Assembly (NCBI RefSeq): GCF_030252185.1
Contig: NZ_CP126970.1
Coordinates: 992,001 to 1,056,000 of the forward strand
Length of the DNA: 64,000 nucleotides
From: Corynebacterium suedekumii
GTDB taxonomy: Bacteria; Actinomycetota; Actinomycetes; Mycobacteriales; Mycobacteriaceae
Direction of reading: 5' to 3'
Part shown: piece by piece, positions 52,951 to 63,388 of the stretch
How the letters are laid out: the number at the start of each line of letters is the position of its first letter
Position numbering within the stretch: the first letter of the stretch is position 1
The notes under the pieces: model-generated
Told to the model about the DNA's origin: nothing
The model's database searches: none
The model's input: only the letters and a program-made list of their open reading frames with translations
Position numbers and translations under genes: made by a program

Positions 52951-54966
52951 ATGCCCACCCAACCGACCCTGGGCGCCCGCGCCAAACAGATCATCGAGGT
53001 CGACGGTCTGAAGTTCCGTGACCTGGACGGCGACGGTCAGCTCAGCCCCTACGAGGACTGGCGGTTGCCGGTCGCCGAGCGGGTCGCCGACCTGGTCGGC
53101 CGGATGACCGATGAGGAAAAGGCGGGCCTGATGATCATCGGCTCGCACTACCCGGGGTACTCCGAGTTCCTGCCCCACGCCGAGCCCGGTCGGGTCCTCA
53201 ATCCGGAGGATGTGTGGCGGGACGCCAACCCGATCACGGGGCAGGCGTATCCGGAGCCGGTGCTGGTGACGTCGTCGACGGACAACGCGGTCAACGTCCG
53301 GCATCAGCGGTTCCTCATCTGCCGGGACAATCTGGCGCCGGAGGATCTGGCGACGTGGACGAATGCGGTGCAGGAGGTGGCGGAGGCCTCGCGCCTGGGT
53401 ATCCCGGTGGTGTTCGCGTCGAATCCGCGTAACCATGTGGCGCTGGTGGCCGAGTTCGGTGTCAACGAGTCGACGGGTGTGTTCTCGGAGTGGCCGAGTG
53501 AGCTGGGTCTGGCGGCTCTGCAGGATCCGGAGCTCATGGAGCGTTTCGGTGTGGAGATCGCGAAGGAGTGGCGGGCCGGTGGCCTGCACAAGCTCTACGG
53601 GTACATGGCGGATGTGGCGTCGGAGCCGCGGTGGTCGCGCTTCAACGGCACCTTCGGTGAGGACACGGACCTGGTGACGGAGTACATCCGGGCCACCGTG
53701 ACCGGCATGCAGGGTCCTGAGCTCACGGACACCTCCGTGGCCTGCACGATCAAGCATTTCCCCGGTGGTGGCGTGCGTCTGGACGGCCATGACCCGCACT
53801 TCGAGTGGGGTCAGACGAACGAGTACCCGACCGAGGATTCCCTGTCGCGTTATCACCTGCCGCCGTTCCAGGCGGCGTTCGATGCCGGGGTCTCCTCGGT
53901 GATGCCGTACTACGCCAAGCCGGTGAACTCGTCGGCGCCGCAGTTGCCGGAGGCGGACTGGTTCGGTCCGACGGCCCAGTTCGATGAGGTGGCATTCGCG
54001 TACAACGAGACGTTCCTCTGTGATCTGCTGCGCCGGCAGATGCGCCACGGCGGGTACGTCAACTCCGATTCGGGTGTCATCGACGCGATGTACTGGGGCG
54101 TGGAGGAGCTCACCCGTCCGGAGCGTTTCGCCCGTGCGATCAAGGCAGGCACGGACGTCTTCTCCGACATGTCGGATCCGGCGCAGCTGCTCGTCGCCGT
54201 CTCCGAGGGGCTGGTGGGCACCGCTGACCTGGATACGGCGGTCTCCCGCCTGCTCTCCGAGATCTTCGCTCTCGGGCTCTTCGAGAACCCCTATGTCGAC
54301 GAGCAGGCGGCCGGGCAGGTCATCGGCAATGCGGAGGTGTCGGCGCTGGGGCAGCGGGCGCAGCGGGAGTCGGTGACCCTGTTGCGTCACGACGCCGCCC
54401 TGCTCCCCCTCGACCCCTCCCGCCCGGTGCGTGTGTTCCCCTACGTCACCGGCCGGACGAAGATCGATGAGGTCCAGGGCAAGCTGGAGGCGGCGATCGG
54501 TACGCGGTGGCCGGGAGCGACGGTCGTCGATACGCCGGAGGAGGCCGATCTCGCCCTGGTGTGGGCGCGGCCCGCGATAGCGCTGTTCGAGGACGACCGG
54601 GAGGGTGTGTCCCTGTCGGTGGATCCGCGGAACAACGGTGTCGACGTCGACCGGGTCCGCGAGATCGAACGGGCGGTGCCGACGATCCTGCTGGTCAACG
54701 TGACGAATCCGTGGCTGCTCGGGGAGATCGAGCCGGACGCCGCCGCAGTCGTGGCGACCTTCGAGATCACCCCGGAGAACCTGCTCGCCTCCCTCGCCGG
54801 CGAGGGCGGGGGACCGGCCGGACGCCTGCCGCTGACCATGCCGGTGAGTCCGCAGGCCATCGCCGACTCACCGCGTGACGTGCCCGGCAAGTTCCTCGAC
54901 GACGACTACGTCTACCGTGACCGGGACGGCGTGGCCTACGCCTACGGGCACGGGATCCGCTTCTAG
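52951..54966 (+). CDS. Glycoside hydrolase family 3 protein, cytoplasmic
   Basis: 671 residues, retaining beta-glycosidase (beta-glucosidase or beta-xylosidase type). KHFPGGG and the nucleophile Asp in YVNSDSGVIDA are present in the first domain; the second GH3 domain follows from about residue 470. Near the N-terminus FRDLDGDGQLSPYEDW is an EF-hand-like calcium loop, seen in some members of this subgroup. No signal peptide. Codons in about 53.2-54.3 kb end in G more often (GTG, GCG, TCG) than in neighbouring genes, hinting at transfer. GGAGG precedes the ATG. The stop overlaps the convergent ligase gene in CTAG. Confidence 0.85.
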   Translation: MPTQPTLGARAKQIIEVDGLKFRDLDGDGQLSPYEDWRLPVAERVADLVGRMTDEEKAGLMIIGSHYPGYSEFLPHAEPGRVLNPEDVWRDANPITGQAYPEPVLVTSSTDNAVNVRHQRFLICRDNLAPEDLATWTNAVQEVAEASRLGIPVVFASNPRNHVALVAEFGVNESTGVFSEWPSELGLAALQDPELMERFGVEIAKEWRAGGLHKLYGYMADVASEPRWSRFNGTFGEDTDLVTEYIRATVTGMQGPELTDTSVACTIKHFPGGGVRLDGHDPHFEWGQTNEYPTEDSLSRYHLPPFQAAFDAGVSSVMPYYAKPVNSSAPQLPEADWFGPTAQFDEVAFAYNETFLCDLLRRQMRHGGYVNSDSGVIDAMYWGVEELTRPERFARAIKAGTDVFSDMSDPAQLLVAVSEGLVGTADLDTAVSRLLSEIFALGLFENPYVDEQAAGQVIGNAEVSALGQRAQRESVTLLRHDAALLPLDPSRPVRVFPYVTGRTKIDEVQGKLEAAIGTRWPGATVVDTPEEADLALVWARPAIALFEDDREGVSLSVDPRNNGVDVDRVREIERAVPTILLVNVTNPWLLGEIEPDAAAVVATFEITPENLLASLAGEGGGPAGRLPLTMPVSPQAIADSPRDVPGKFLDDDYVYRDRDGVAYAYGHGIRF

Positions 54967-56615
54967 TTCGGCAGGAGGCGGGGGACGACCTTGCCGGTCT
55001 CGTTGCGCGGGAGTTCGTCGACGAAATGGACGTCGCGCGGGATGGAGTGGTCGGCGAGGTTGTCGCGGACGTGGTCGCGGATGGTCTCGTCGGTCAGTGC
55101 CTCGCCGGCGGGGGAGTCCTCGCGGACGATCCACACGGCGATGCGCTGGAAGGTGGTGTCGTCGTCGACGCCGGCGGCGAAGGAGTCGGCGACGCCGGGC
55201 ATGCCGTCGAGGACCTCGTCGACGGAGCGGGGGTAGACGTTCTCGCCGCCGACGATGATCATGTCGTCGATGCGACCAAGGACGCGGAGCTGACCGTGTT
55301 CGTCGAGGTAACCCTGGTCGCCGATGCGGACCAGGCCCTGCGCCTGGTCGATGGGGATGGTCGGGTTGGTGTAGCCGGTCAGGGTGGTGGAGTTGCGCAG
55401 GTAGATCTGGCCCGGGGTGCCGGTGGGTACCTCGTTGCCGTCCTCGTCGAGGATCTTGAGCACGGTGCCGATGGCCACCTCGCCGGAGACGGTCGGGTCG
55501 GCGGCGAGTTCCTCGGCGGAGGCGACGGTGGCGAGGGTGAGTTCGGTGGAGCCGTAGACGTTGCAGAGGATCGGGCCGAAACGTTCGATGGTCTGCTCGA
55601 CGAGGTGCGGGGTCAGGGCGTTGCCGGAGGAGACGATGAACTCGAGGCGAGAGGTGTCGTAACGCTCGTTGTCCGGGATCTCGAACATCTGCTTGAGGAA
55701 TATCGGGGAGGTCACCATCGCCTCGAGCCGATGCTCGTCGATGTCGCGGAGGACCTGCTCGGCGTCGAAGATGCGGTGGGTGACGATGGTCGCCCGGGCC
55801 GCCAGCGCGATGTTCGTCGCACCCCAGCCCCAGGTGTGGAACATGGAGGCGTGCATCTGGACGCGGATGTCGGCCCGCCACGGGATCTTCTTGAGCATGC
55901 CCGCCAGCACCAGCGGCAGTTTCGGCTCCGGCCGCATGACACCCTTCGGGATGCCGGAGGTGCCGGAGGACATGAGCACGATGGGGCCATGGTTCGGGAA
56001 CACCGGGAGGGAGATGTCGGCGGTGCGCGACGGGGCGTCGACAATGTCGCGCAGCGTGTGCAGGTCATCGTGTTCGCGGGACTGGTGACCGACGATGACG
56101 TGGACGCCGGTGCGCTCGACGACCTCGGGGCTGAGCCGGTCGAGGAACTCGTCGTCGATGACGAGGACGTTGATGTCGTTCTCCTCGATGCAGCCGGTGA
56201 GCTGCTCGGGGGAGGATCCGACGTTGAGGAGGAAGATGGCGGCGCCGGCGTAACCCTTGGCGGCCATGGGATAGAGGATGCCGCGGCCGTTGCGGGCCAT
56301 GACGCCGAGGCGGATCTCGTCGAGGCCCAGGCTGACGAGGTGGCGGGCCACGGACTGGGAGTTCTCCCGCAGCTGCCGGTAGGTCAGCTCGCCGTCATCG
56401 TCGATGAGCGCCACGCGGTGCGGGGTGGTCTGGTGTCCCTGCTCGACCTCGCGGGCGGTGGTGAACCAGTACCTGGCCAGCACGGACGGGGTGGATGCGA
56501 CCGCTGCGGGGCCACCGTGGAGGCCGACGATGCCGGAGCGGACGACTCCCGGGATGAAGGACGCCAGGGCCCGGGCGGTGGCGGCGGTGTCTCGCAGGCG
56601 GATGGGGAATGACAC
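54963..56615 (-). CDS. Acyl-CoA synthetase-like AMP-dependent ligase (FadD2-like)
   Basis: 550 residues of the ANL superfamily, which activates a carboxylate with ATP and loads it onto CoA. Motifs: P-loop LMSSGTSGIPKGVM, NVYGSTELT, GRIDDMIIVGGENVYP hinge and the C-terminal catalytic Lys in RNETGKVV. The long N-terminal extension (about 1-60) is like FadD2-type proteins. Substrate, probably a fatty or aromatic acid, unknown. GTG start with GAGGAG upstream. Confidence 0.85.
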   Translation of the reverse strand: MSFPIRLRDTAATARALASFIPGVVRSGIVGLHGGPAAVASTPSVLARYWFTTAREVEQGHQTTPHRVALIDDDGELTYRQLRENSQSVARHLVSLGLDEIRLGVMARNGRGILYPMAAKGYAGAAIFLLNVGSSPEQLTGCIEENDINVLVIDDEFLDRLSPEVVERTGVHVIVGHQSREHDDLHTLRDIVDAPSRTADISLPVFPNHGPIVLMSSGTSGIPKGVMRPEPKLPLVLAGMLKKIPWRADIRVQMHASMFHTWGWGATNIALAARATIVTHRIFDAEQVLRDIDEHRLEAMVTSPIFLKQMFEIPDNERYDTSRLEFIVSSGNALTPHLVEQTIERFGPILCNVYGSTELTLATVASAEELAADPTVSGEVAIGTVLKILDEDGNEVPTGTPGQIYLRNSTTLTGYTNPTIPIDQAQGLVRIGDQGYLDEHGQLRVLGRIDDMIIVGGENVYPRSVDEVLDGMPGVADSFAAGVDDDTTFQRIAVWIVREDSPAGEALTDETIRDHVRDNLADHSIPRDVHFVDELPRNETGKVVPRLLPN

Positions 56616-56828
56616 GGTGGGACTGGCTCCTCGGTAGCAGCAAGGGTGGGCGACAAACTGGTTGACACTGTAGTTAGTTTTCTTTGTCGAAGTAACTCCG
56701 GTCGGCTAATCTGCGATTACACCTTAGACGAACCATGTGTGTTACTGGTGTGGTTCATGTGACAAATGTTGTTTCATGTACCAGACTGTCCAGTGACGAC
56801 ACACCATCTCCGCGTAAGGATCCCACGC

Positions 56829-57668
56829 ATGCAGTTGCGCCTGTCCCACCCCGTCACCCGCCGATTCGCCGTCCTCTGGGCCGCCCTCATCATCCTCACG
56901 GGCCTCATGTTCGCCCCGCAGTCGGACGCGCAGGAGCGCAACCTGGTCATCTTCGGTGACTCCGTCATCGCGGACCCGCCGGTCGGCGAGTGGATCGGCG
57001 GACGCTTCGCCGCCTCCTCCGCGCCGGGTTCCACTGCCGCCTGCCCGACCTCGAACAACAACTACGGTGTCCGTGCCGCCCACAAGGTCGGCCTCTCCCC
57101 GTGGGACTACGCCTGCACCGGCACCACCTCCATCTCCCCCGGCCCGCAGTTCTCCACCCAGGTCGACCGCGCCCTCGCCGCCGGCGCCCTGACCCCGGCG
57201 ACCGCCCGCGTGGTCATCTCCTCCGGCTTCAACGACACCTACAACAACCAGAACCTCTCCGACCAGGACCTGCGCAACCGTTTCGTCGGCGCCATGTCCC
57301 CGCAGATCAACCGCATCCGCGCCGCCGCCCCGAACGCCCGCATCCAGATCGTCGGCTACGGCACCATCACCACCAACGACCACATCTGCCTGGTCCACGT
57401 CGGTGGCAACATCTCCGACCGCACCCCGGCCCCGCAGGTCGGCCACTGGGAGCGCCAGGCCCAGAACATGCAGATCGATCTGGCCCGCGCCACCGGCGTC
57501 GAGTTCGTCGACCTCAAGCCCTCCACCGTCGACCGCGGCATGTGCGGCCCCGACCACCTGCGTGGGTGGGCCGGCCTGGTCGACTTCCACGCCGGCCCCG
57601 GCAACCTGCCGTTCCACCTCACCTCCCGCGGCCACGAGCACGTGGCCAACGTGATCGCCGGCAGCTAG
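56829..57668 (+). CDS. Secreted SGNH/GDSL hydrolase
   Basis: 279 residues. A signal peptide (FAVLWAALIILTGLMFAPQS, cleavage near SDA/QE) is followed by block I IFGDSVIADP with the nucleophile Ser, block III SSGFND, and the C-terminal Asp-His pair in DFHAGPGNLP/SRGHEH. Cys residues at ACPTS, YACTG, HICLV and GMCGP could form disulfides. Probable esterase/lipase acting on the cell envelope or outside. ATG 56829 follows AAGGA by nine bases. Confidence 0.85.
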   Translation: MQLRLSHPVTRRFAVLWAALIILTGLMFAPQSDAQERNLVIFGDSVIADPPVGEWIGGRFAASSAPGSTAACPTSNNNYGVRAAHKVGLSPWDYACTGTTSISPGPQFSTQVDRALAAGALTPATARVVISSGFNDTYNNQNLSDQDLRNRFVGAMSPQINRIRAAAPNARIQIVGYGTITTNDHICLVHVGGNISDRTPAPQVGHWERQAQNMQIDLARATGVEFVDLKPSTVDRGMCGPDHLRGWAGLVDFHAGPGNLPFHLTSRGHEHVANVIAGS

Positions 57669-57688
57669 CCCGTACTGACGTACCGCAC

Positions 57689-57720
57689 CGACCCCGACCA
57701 GGATCCCCTGATCGGGGTCG
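57689..57720 (+). terminator. Terminator of the SGNH hydrolase gene
   Basis: CGACCCCGA (57689-57697) pairs with TCGGGGTCG (57712-57720), with an inner CAGG/CCTG stem. Confidence 0.6.
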
Positions 57721-57773
57721 TCGCATGTCCGGGGTCGGTAGGCGTCGGTAGGCTCGGGGCACTGACATCGGAC

Positions 57774-57794
57774 CCGACATAATTCCGACATAAT
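57774..57794 (+). promoter_or_regulatory. Tandem CCGACATAAT repeat before the formaldehyde dehydrogenase gene
   Basis: CCGACATAAT occurs at 57774-57783 and again at 57785-57794, one helix turn apart, with a third CCGAC following. CATAAT within each may be a -10 element; the repeat could also be an operator. Confidence 0.4.
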
Positions 57795-57820
57795 CCCGAC
57801 AGACAAAGGAGCGTGCCTCA

Positions 57821-58927
57821 GTGAGCACCACCGTCACCGGCATCATCGCCAGAACCCAGGGCGCCCCCGTGGAGAGCGCGGAGATCGTCATCCCGGACCC
57901 GGGCCCCAACGACGTCATCGTCGCCATCCAGGCGTGCGGCGTCTGCCATACCGACCTGGCCTACCGCGACGGCGACATCGCCGACGAGTTCCCCTTCCTC
58001 CTGGGCCACGAGGCCGCGGGCGTGGTGGAGACCGTCGGCGAGGACGTCACCCACGTCAAGGTGGGTGACTTCGTCGTCCTCAACTGGCGGGCCGTGTGCG
58101 GCGAGTGCCGGGCCTGCCGCAAGGGTGAGCCGAAGTACTGCTTCAACACCCACAACGCGTCGCAGAAGATGACGCTGACCGACGGCACGGAGCTGTCGCC
58201 GGCGCTCGGCATCGGCGCCTTCGCGGAGAAGACCCTCGTCCACGAGGGCCAGTGCACGAAGGTGAACCCGGCGGAGGATCCGGCGGCTGCGGGCCTGCTC
58301 GGCTGCGGCGTCATGGCCGGCCTCGGCGCGGCCGTGAACACCGCCGACATTCAGCGCGGTGAGTCGGTCGCCGTCTTCGGCCTCGGCGGGGTCGGCATGG
58401 CCGCCATCGCCGGCGCGAAGCTGGCGGGCGCGTCGACGATCATCGCGGTGGACATCGACCCCCGCAAGCTCGAGTGGGCGACCGAGTTCGGTGCCACCCA
58501 CACCATCGACTCCTCCCAGCTGACGGGTGAGGGTGAGGAGAGCGCGGTCGTCGCCAAGGTGCGGGAGATCACCGACGGCTTCGGCGCGGACGTGACCATC
58601 GACGCGGTGGGCATCATGCCCACCTGGCAGCAGGCCTTCTACTCCCGTGATCACGCCGGCCGCATGGTCATGGTCGGCGTGCCCAACCTCACCTCCCGGA
58701 TCGACATCCCCGCCATCGACTTCTACGGCCGCGGCGGTTCCCTGCGCCCCGCCTGGTACGGCGACTGCCTGCCGGAACGTGATTTCCCCACCTATGTCGA
58801 CCTGCACCTGCAGGACCGGTTCCCGCTGGACAAGTTCGTCTCCGAGCGCATCGGCCTCGACGAGGTGGAGGAGGCCTTCGCCACCATGAAGGCCGGCGAC
58901 GTCCTGCGATCGGTGGTGGTCCTCTAA
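57821..58927 (+). CDS. S-(hydroxymethyl)mycothiol dehydrogenase
   Basis: 368-residue zinc alcohol dehydrogenase (NAD-dependent, mycothiol-linked formaldehyde oxidation; MscR in mycobacteria, FadH/AdhE in C. glutamicum). Catalytic zinc ligands in ACGVCHTD and LLGHEAAG; structural zinc cysteines in [15 protein letters not shown]; Rossmann motif [11 protein letters not shown]. The GTG start has AAAGGAG nine bases upstream. The adjoining MBL gene follows at once, a pairing also known in mycobacteria (Rv2259-Rv2260), which supports this assignment. Confidence 0.85.
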   Translation: MSTTVTGIIARTQGAPVESAEIVIPDPGPNDVIVAIQACGVCHTDLAYRDGDIADEFPFLLGHEAAGVVETVGEDVTHVKVGDFVVLNWRAVCGECRACRKGEPKYCFNTHNASQKMTLTDGTELSPALGIGAFAEKTLVHEGQCTKVNPAEDPAAAGLLGCGVMAGLGAAVNTADIQRGESVAVFGLGGVGMAAIAGAKLAGASTIIAVDIDPRKLEWATEFGATHTIDSSQLTGEGEESAVVAKVREITDGFGADVTIDAVGIMPTWQQAFYSRDHAGRMVMVGVPNLTSRIDIPAIDFYGRGGSLRPAWYGDCLPERDFPTYVDLHLQDRFPLDKFVSERIGLDEVEEAFATMKAGDVLRSVVVL

Positions 58928-59557
58928 ATGAGCCGCCTGCGCATCGATCACGTGGAAACCTCCGGCACCTTCGCCCTCGACGGCGGGGAATGGGAGGTGG
59001 ACAACAACATCTGGCTCGTCGGCGACGACTCCGAGGTCTACATCATCGACGCCGCCCACGACGCCGCCCCCGTCATCGACGCGGTGGCGGGCCGCAAGGT
59101 CAAGGGCATCCTGTGCACCCACGGCCACAACGACCACATCACCGTGGCGCCGGAACTCGCCGAGCTTCTCGACGCCCCCGTCCTCCTCCACTCCGGCGAC
59201 CTCATGCTGTGGGAGGACACCCATCCGGGCCTGGCACCGGAGACCATGCACGACGGCCAGGTCTTCCACATCGCCGGCACCGACATGCAGGTGCTCAACA
59301 CCCCGGGCCACTCGCCCGGCTCCTGCTGCCTCTACCTGCCCGAGGCGAATGAGCTGTTCTCCGGCGACACCCTCTTCCAGGGCGGGCCCGGGGCGACGGG
59401 CCGCAGCTACTCCTCCTTCGACACCATCATCGAGTCCCTGCAGCGCTCCGTCCTCGACCTGCCGGCCGAGACGATCGTCCGCACCGGCCACGGTGACCAC
59501 ACCACCGTCGGGGCCGAGGCCCCGCACCTGGAGGAGTGGATCCGCCGGGGCCACTAG
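58928..59557 (+). CDS. MBL-fold hydrolase paired with the formaldehyde dehydrogenase
   Basis: 209 residues. THGHNDHI, TPGHSPGS, SGDTLF and TGHGDHTT form the complete metal site. The ATG comes directly after the stop of the dehydrogenase gene. By context it may hydrolyse the S-formylmycothiol product to formate and mycothiol; this is inference. Confidence 0.8.
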   Translation: MSRLRIDHVETSGTFALDGGEWEVDNNIWLVGDDSEVYIIDAAHDAAPVIDAVAGRKVKGILCTHGHNDHITVAPELAELLDAPVLLHSGDLMLWEDTHPGLAPETMHDGQVFHIAGTDMQVLNTPGHSPGSCCLYLPEANELFSGDTLFQGGPGATGRSYSSFDTIIESLQRSVLDLPAETIVRTGHGDHTTVGAEAPHLEEWIRRGH

Positions 59558-59568
59558 CCACGATCTAG

Positions 59569-60540
<972 letters not shown>

Positions 60541-60551
60541 CCGGCGGCTGG

Positions 60552-60950
60552 TCAGGACGCTGCGGGGTCCTGCTTGGGTGCCCCGGTGGCGTCGATACGT
60601 GGCATGGTCTCGTCCGGGAGGACGGGGCTCTGCAGGGCGACGGCGCGGGCGAGGCGGGCGTAGCGCAGTTCCTGCTCGCGGAAGCGGATCCACGTGGACA
60701 TCGTGGTGAACATGAACGCGATGACCAGCACGTAGAGCAGCAGGTCGGTGCCGCGGTCCACGCCGATCCAGTTCGCCAGGACCGTGAGGTCGTCCGGGCG
60801 CAGGACGGCCCAGATCGCGGCGACGATGAACAGCACGAAACCGAGCTTGACGCCGGCTTTCGCGCGGGCCTTGCGGCGGTTGGTGAGGAAGTAGAACGCC
60901 AGCGCCACGGTGGCCAGCAGGAGCAGAATCTGCACGATGGTCGCGATCAT
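60552..60950 (-). CDS. DUF2304 membrane protein
   Basis: 132 residues with three hydrophobic segments (IVQILLLLATVALAFYFL, VKLGFVLFIVAAIWAVL, LLLYVLVIAFMFTTM) and a cytoplasmic tail. DUF2304 proteins usually stand directly after a glycosyltransferase gene, as here: the ATG follows the GT2 stop with no gap. They may be membrane partners of these enzymes. Confidence 0.75.
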   Translation of the reverse strand: MIATIVQILLLLATVALAFYFLTNRRKARAKAGVKLGFVLFIVAAIWAVLRPDDLTVLANWIGVDRGTDLLLYVLVIAFMFTTMSTWIRFREQELRYARLARAVALQSPVLPDETMPRIDATGAPKQDPAAS

Positions 60951-61655
60951 CTAGAGCCTCCTGGAGAGCATGCCGTCGGCGAGGATGTTCACGCCGTTGA
61001 TGAGGGACTGGCCCTTGCTCATCGAGTATTCCGTGTACAGGATGTCCACGGGTTCCTCGGCGACGCGCCAGCCCTTCCGGTCGATGAGGGAGACGATCTC
61101 CGAGGCATGGGACATGCCGTTCATGCGGATGTTCATCTCGTCGGCGACCTTCCTGTTGAACGCCCGCAGACCGTTGTGCGCGTCCGACAGGCCGAGGCGC
61201 CGGGTGGTGGGGGAGAGCATGACCACCGTTTTCAGCACCAGCCGTTTGATCCACGGCACCTGGTCGTCGGCGGCACGCGGCCGGCCGAATCGGGTGCCCA
61301 CGATGATGTCCAGCGGTTCGGTGCGCAGGCGCTCGACCATGCGGACCACGTCCTTGACCTGGTGCTGGCCGTCGGCGTCGAAGGTGACGAAGTACCTGGC
61401 CCCCGGCTGCTGCCGGGCGTACTCGACACCGGTCTGGATGCCGGCCCCCTGGCCGAGGTTGACGGGGTGGTTGACCAGGTGGGCGCCGCCGGCGTGGATG
61501 CGTGCGGCGGAGTCATCGGGCGAGCCGTCATTGACCGCGACGATGTTGGGGAACGTCCGGCGGGCGTTCTCGATGACGTCCTGGATGACGGCGCCCTCGT
61601 TGTAGCAGGGGATGACCAGCCAGGTGTCCCGGAAGTCTTGTGTGGGCTCGTTCAT
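60951..61655 (-). CDS. Glycosyltransferase family 2, DPM1-like
   Basis: 234 residues. VIPCYNEGAVIQDVI and FDADGQHQ (DxD) with a C-terminal YSMSKGQSLING region, like dolichol/polyprenol-phosphate sugar synthases but without C-terminal membrane helices; the DUF2304 partner may supply them. ATG 61655 after GAGGGT; the in-frame ATG 61667 is less likely. Confidence 0.8.
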   Translation of the reverse strand: MNEPTQDFRDTWLVIPCYNEGAVIQDVIENARRTFPNIVAVNDGSPDDSAARIHAGGAHLVNHPVNLGQGAGIQTGVEYARQQPGARYFVTFDADGQHQVKDVVRMVERLRTEPLDIIVGTRFGRPRAADDQVPWIKRLVLKTVVMLSPTTRRLGLSDAHNGLRAFNRKVADEMNIRMNGMSHASEIVSLIDRKGWRVAEEPVDILYTEYSMSKGQSLINGVNILADGMLSRRL

Positions 61656-61685
61656 GGTGACCCTCATGCTATCGCGGGCCGAACA

Positions 61686-62501
61686 TCATCGGTGGAACAA
61701 CCGGCCGTACACGCGGGTGAGCAGTGCGGTGGGCAGCAGCCGGTAGGCGGTCCGGGCCGCGAGGTTGAACCAGGAGCGGGGCCGGCTGATGAGTCCGTAG
61801 CGCACGAGGTTGGCCTGCATCTGGCGTTCCGCGGCGAACATCCCCTTGCCGGTGCGGCGCTGCAGCTGCTGTTCCGAGGTGCGGAAGTGGGTGAGCGGTT
61901 CGGGCAGGTTGTGGAAGCGGGCGCCGCCGGCGAGCATGCGCGCCCACAGGTCGTAGTCCTCCATGAAGTGGACGTCGCGGTAGCCGCCGGCCTTCTCCGC
62001 CGCCGCGACCCGGAACATCACCGACGGGTGGTTGAGCGGCGAGTTGATCAGGGCGTAGCGGGCGATCTCCTCGTGGGTCTCCGGCAGGGCGCGCACCGCG
62101 ATCGTCTCGGCCGGGTCGTCCCGGAACTCGGCGACGGCGGTACCCAGGACGTCGGTCTCCGGGTGGTCGGCGAACCAGGCGAGCTGGCGTTCGAGGCGGT
62201 CGGGGGCGGCGAGGTCGTCGGCGTCGAGCCGGGCGACGAGGTCGGTGGTGATCGTCGCCATCCCCGCCGCCGACGCCGGCCCGGAGCCCTGGTTGCGGGC
62301 GAGGGTGACGGTACGCGCCTCCGACCGCTTATCGACGAACCCGTCGATCACCGCCCGAAGCTCCGCGCCGACCGGTCCGTCCTCGACGATGACGATCTCA
62401 TCCGCCGGGCGGGTCTGCGCCACGAGCGAATCCAGGGCGGCCGCCAGCTCGGCAGGGACGATCCGGTGATAGACGGTCATGAGGACGGCAAGTCTGGTCA
62501 T
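61686..62501 (-). CDS. Glycosyltransferase family 2
   Basis: 271 residues of the AmsE/WcaA-like group: LMTVYHRIVPAELAAALDSL, RLDADDLAAPDRL (DxD site), INSPLNHPSVMFR and FMEDYDLWARML. Probably adds a sugar in exopolysaccharide or cell-wall glycan synthesis. TAGGAT (62514-62509) is seven bases before the ATG. A copy of GCTTATCGAC is inside the gene at 62327. Confidence 0.8.
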   Translation of the reverse strand: MTRLAVLMTVYHRIVPAELAAALDSLVAQTRPADEIVIVEDGPVGAELRAVIDGFVDKRSEARTVTLARNQGSGPASAAGMATITTDLVARLDADDLAAPDRLERQLAWFADHPETDVLGTAVAEFRDDPAETIAVRALPETHEEIARYALINSPLNHPSVMFRVAAAEKAGGYRDVHFMEDYDLWARMLAGGARFHNLPEPLTHFRTSEQQLQRRTGKGMFAAERQMQANLVRYGLISRPRSWFNLAARTAYRLLPTALLTRVYGRLFHR

Positions 62502-62521
62502 GGGGGTGATCCTAACGCCGA

Positions 62522-63388
62522 CTACCGGTCGCGGACGACATTGAGCAGGTACTCGCCGTACCCGGACTTCTCCAGCGGCCGTGCCAGCTCCACCAGGGCG
62601 GCGGCGTCGATGAACCCCTCCCGGTAGGCGGCGACCTCGGGTGAGCCGATGATGGTGCCGGTGCGCTTCTGGATCACCTCGACATAGGAGGAGGCCTCAC
62701 TCATCGAGTCGAAGGTGCCGGTGTCCAGCCACACATCGCCACGCTGCAGCCGCTGGACCGTCAGCTCACCCAGGCGCAGGTAGGCCTCGTTGACGGCGGT
62801 GATCTCCAGCTCACCCCGCTCGCTCGGTTCGATCGACCGGGCGATGTCGATGACCCGGTTGTCGTAGAAGTACAGGCCCACGACCGCGAAGTTCGACTTC
62901 GGGTGCGCGGGTTTCTCCTCGATGGACACGGCCCGGCCGTCGGCGTCGAAGTCGACGACACCGTAGCGCTCCGGGTCGGAGACCTCGTAGGCGAAGACGA
63001 TGCCGCCGGACGGGTTCCGGCACTCCGCCAGGGTGGTGGAGAACTGGTGACCCTCGAAGATGTTGTCGCCGAGGACCAGGGCCACGTCATCGTCGCCGAT
63101 GAAGTCCGCACCGATGATGAACGCCTGCGCCAGTCCTTCCGGCTTCGGCTGCTCGGCGTAGTCGATCATCACGCCCCACTGCGCACCGTCACCGAGCAGG
63201 CGTCGGAACGCCGGCTGGTCCTCCGGGGTGGTGATCACCAGGATCTCCCGGATGCCCGCCTGGATGAGGGTGGACAGCGGGTAGTAGATCATCGGCTTGT
63301 CGTAGATCGGCATGAGCTGCTTGGAGATGCCCTGCGTGATCGGAGACAGCCGCGTCCCGGATCCACCGGCGAGAATGATGCCCTTCAT
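62522..63388 (-). CDS. rmlA: Glucose-1-phosphate thymidylyltransferase
   Basis: 288 residues. [20 protein letters not shown] is the nucleotidyltransferase signature; [19 protein letters not shown] and VLGDNIFEG follow. First step of dTDP-L-rhamnose synthesis, the linker sugar of corynebacterial arabinogalactan. The ATG overlaps the stop of the upstream rmlD part (ATGA). Confidence 0.95.
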   Translation of the reverse strand: MKGIILAGGSGTRLSPITQGISKQLMPIYDKPMIYYPLSTLIQAGIREILVITTPEDQPAFRRLLGDGAQWGVMIDYAEQPKPEGLAQAFIIGADFIGDDDVALVLGDNIFEGHQFSTTLAECRNPSGGIVFAYEVSDPERYGVVDFDADGRAVSIEEKPAHPKSNFAVVGLYFYDNRVIDIARSIEPSERGELEITAVNEAYLRLGELTVQRLQRGDVWLDTGTFDSMSEASSYVEVIQKRTGTIIGSPEVAAYREGFIDAAALVELARPLEKSGYGEYLLNVVRDR

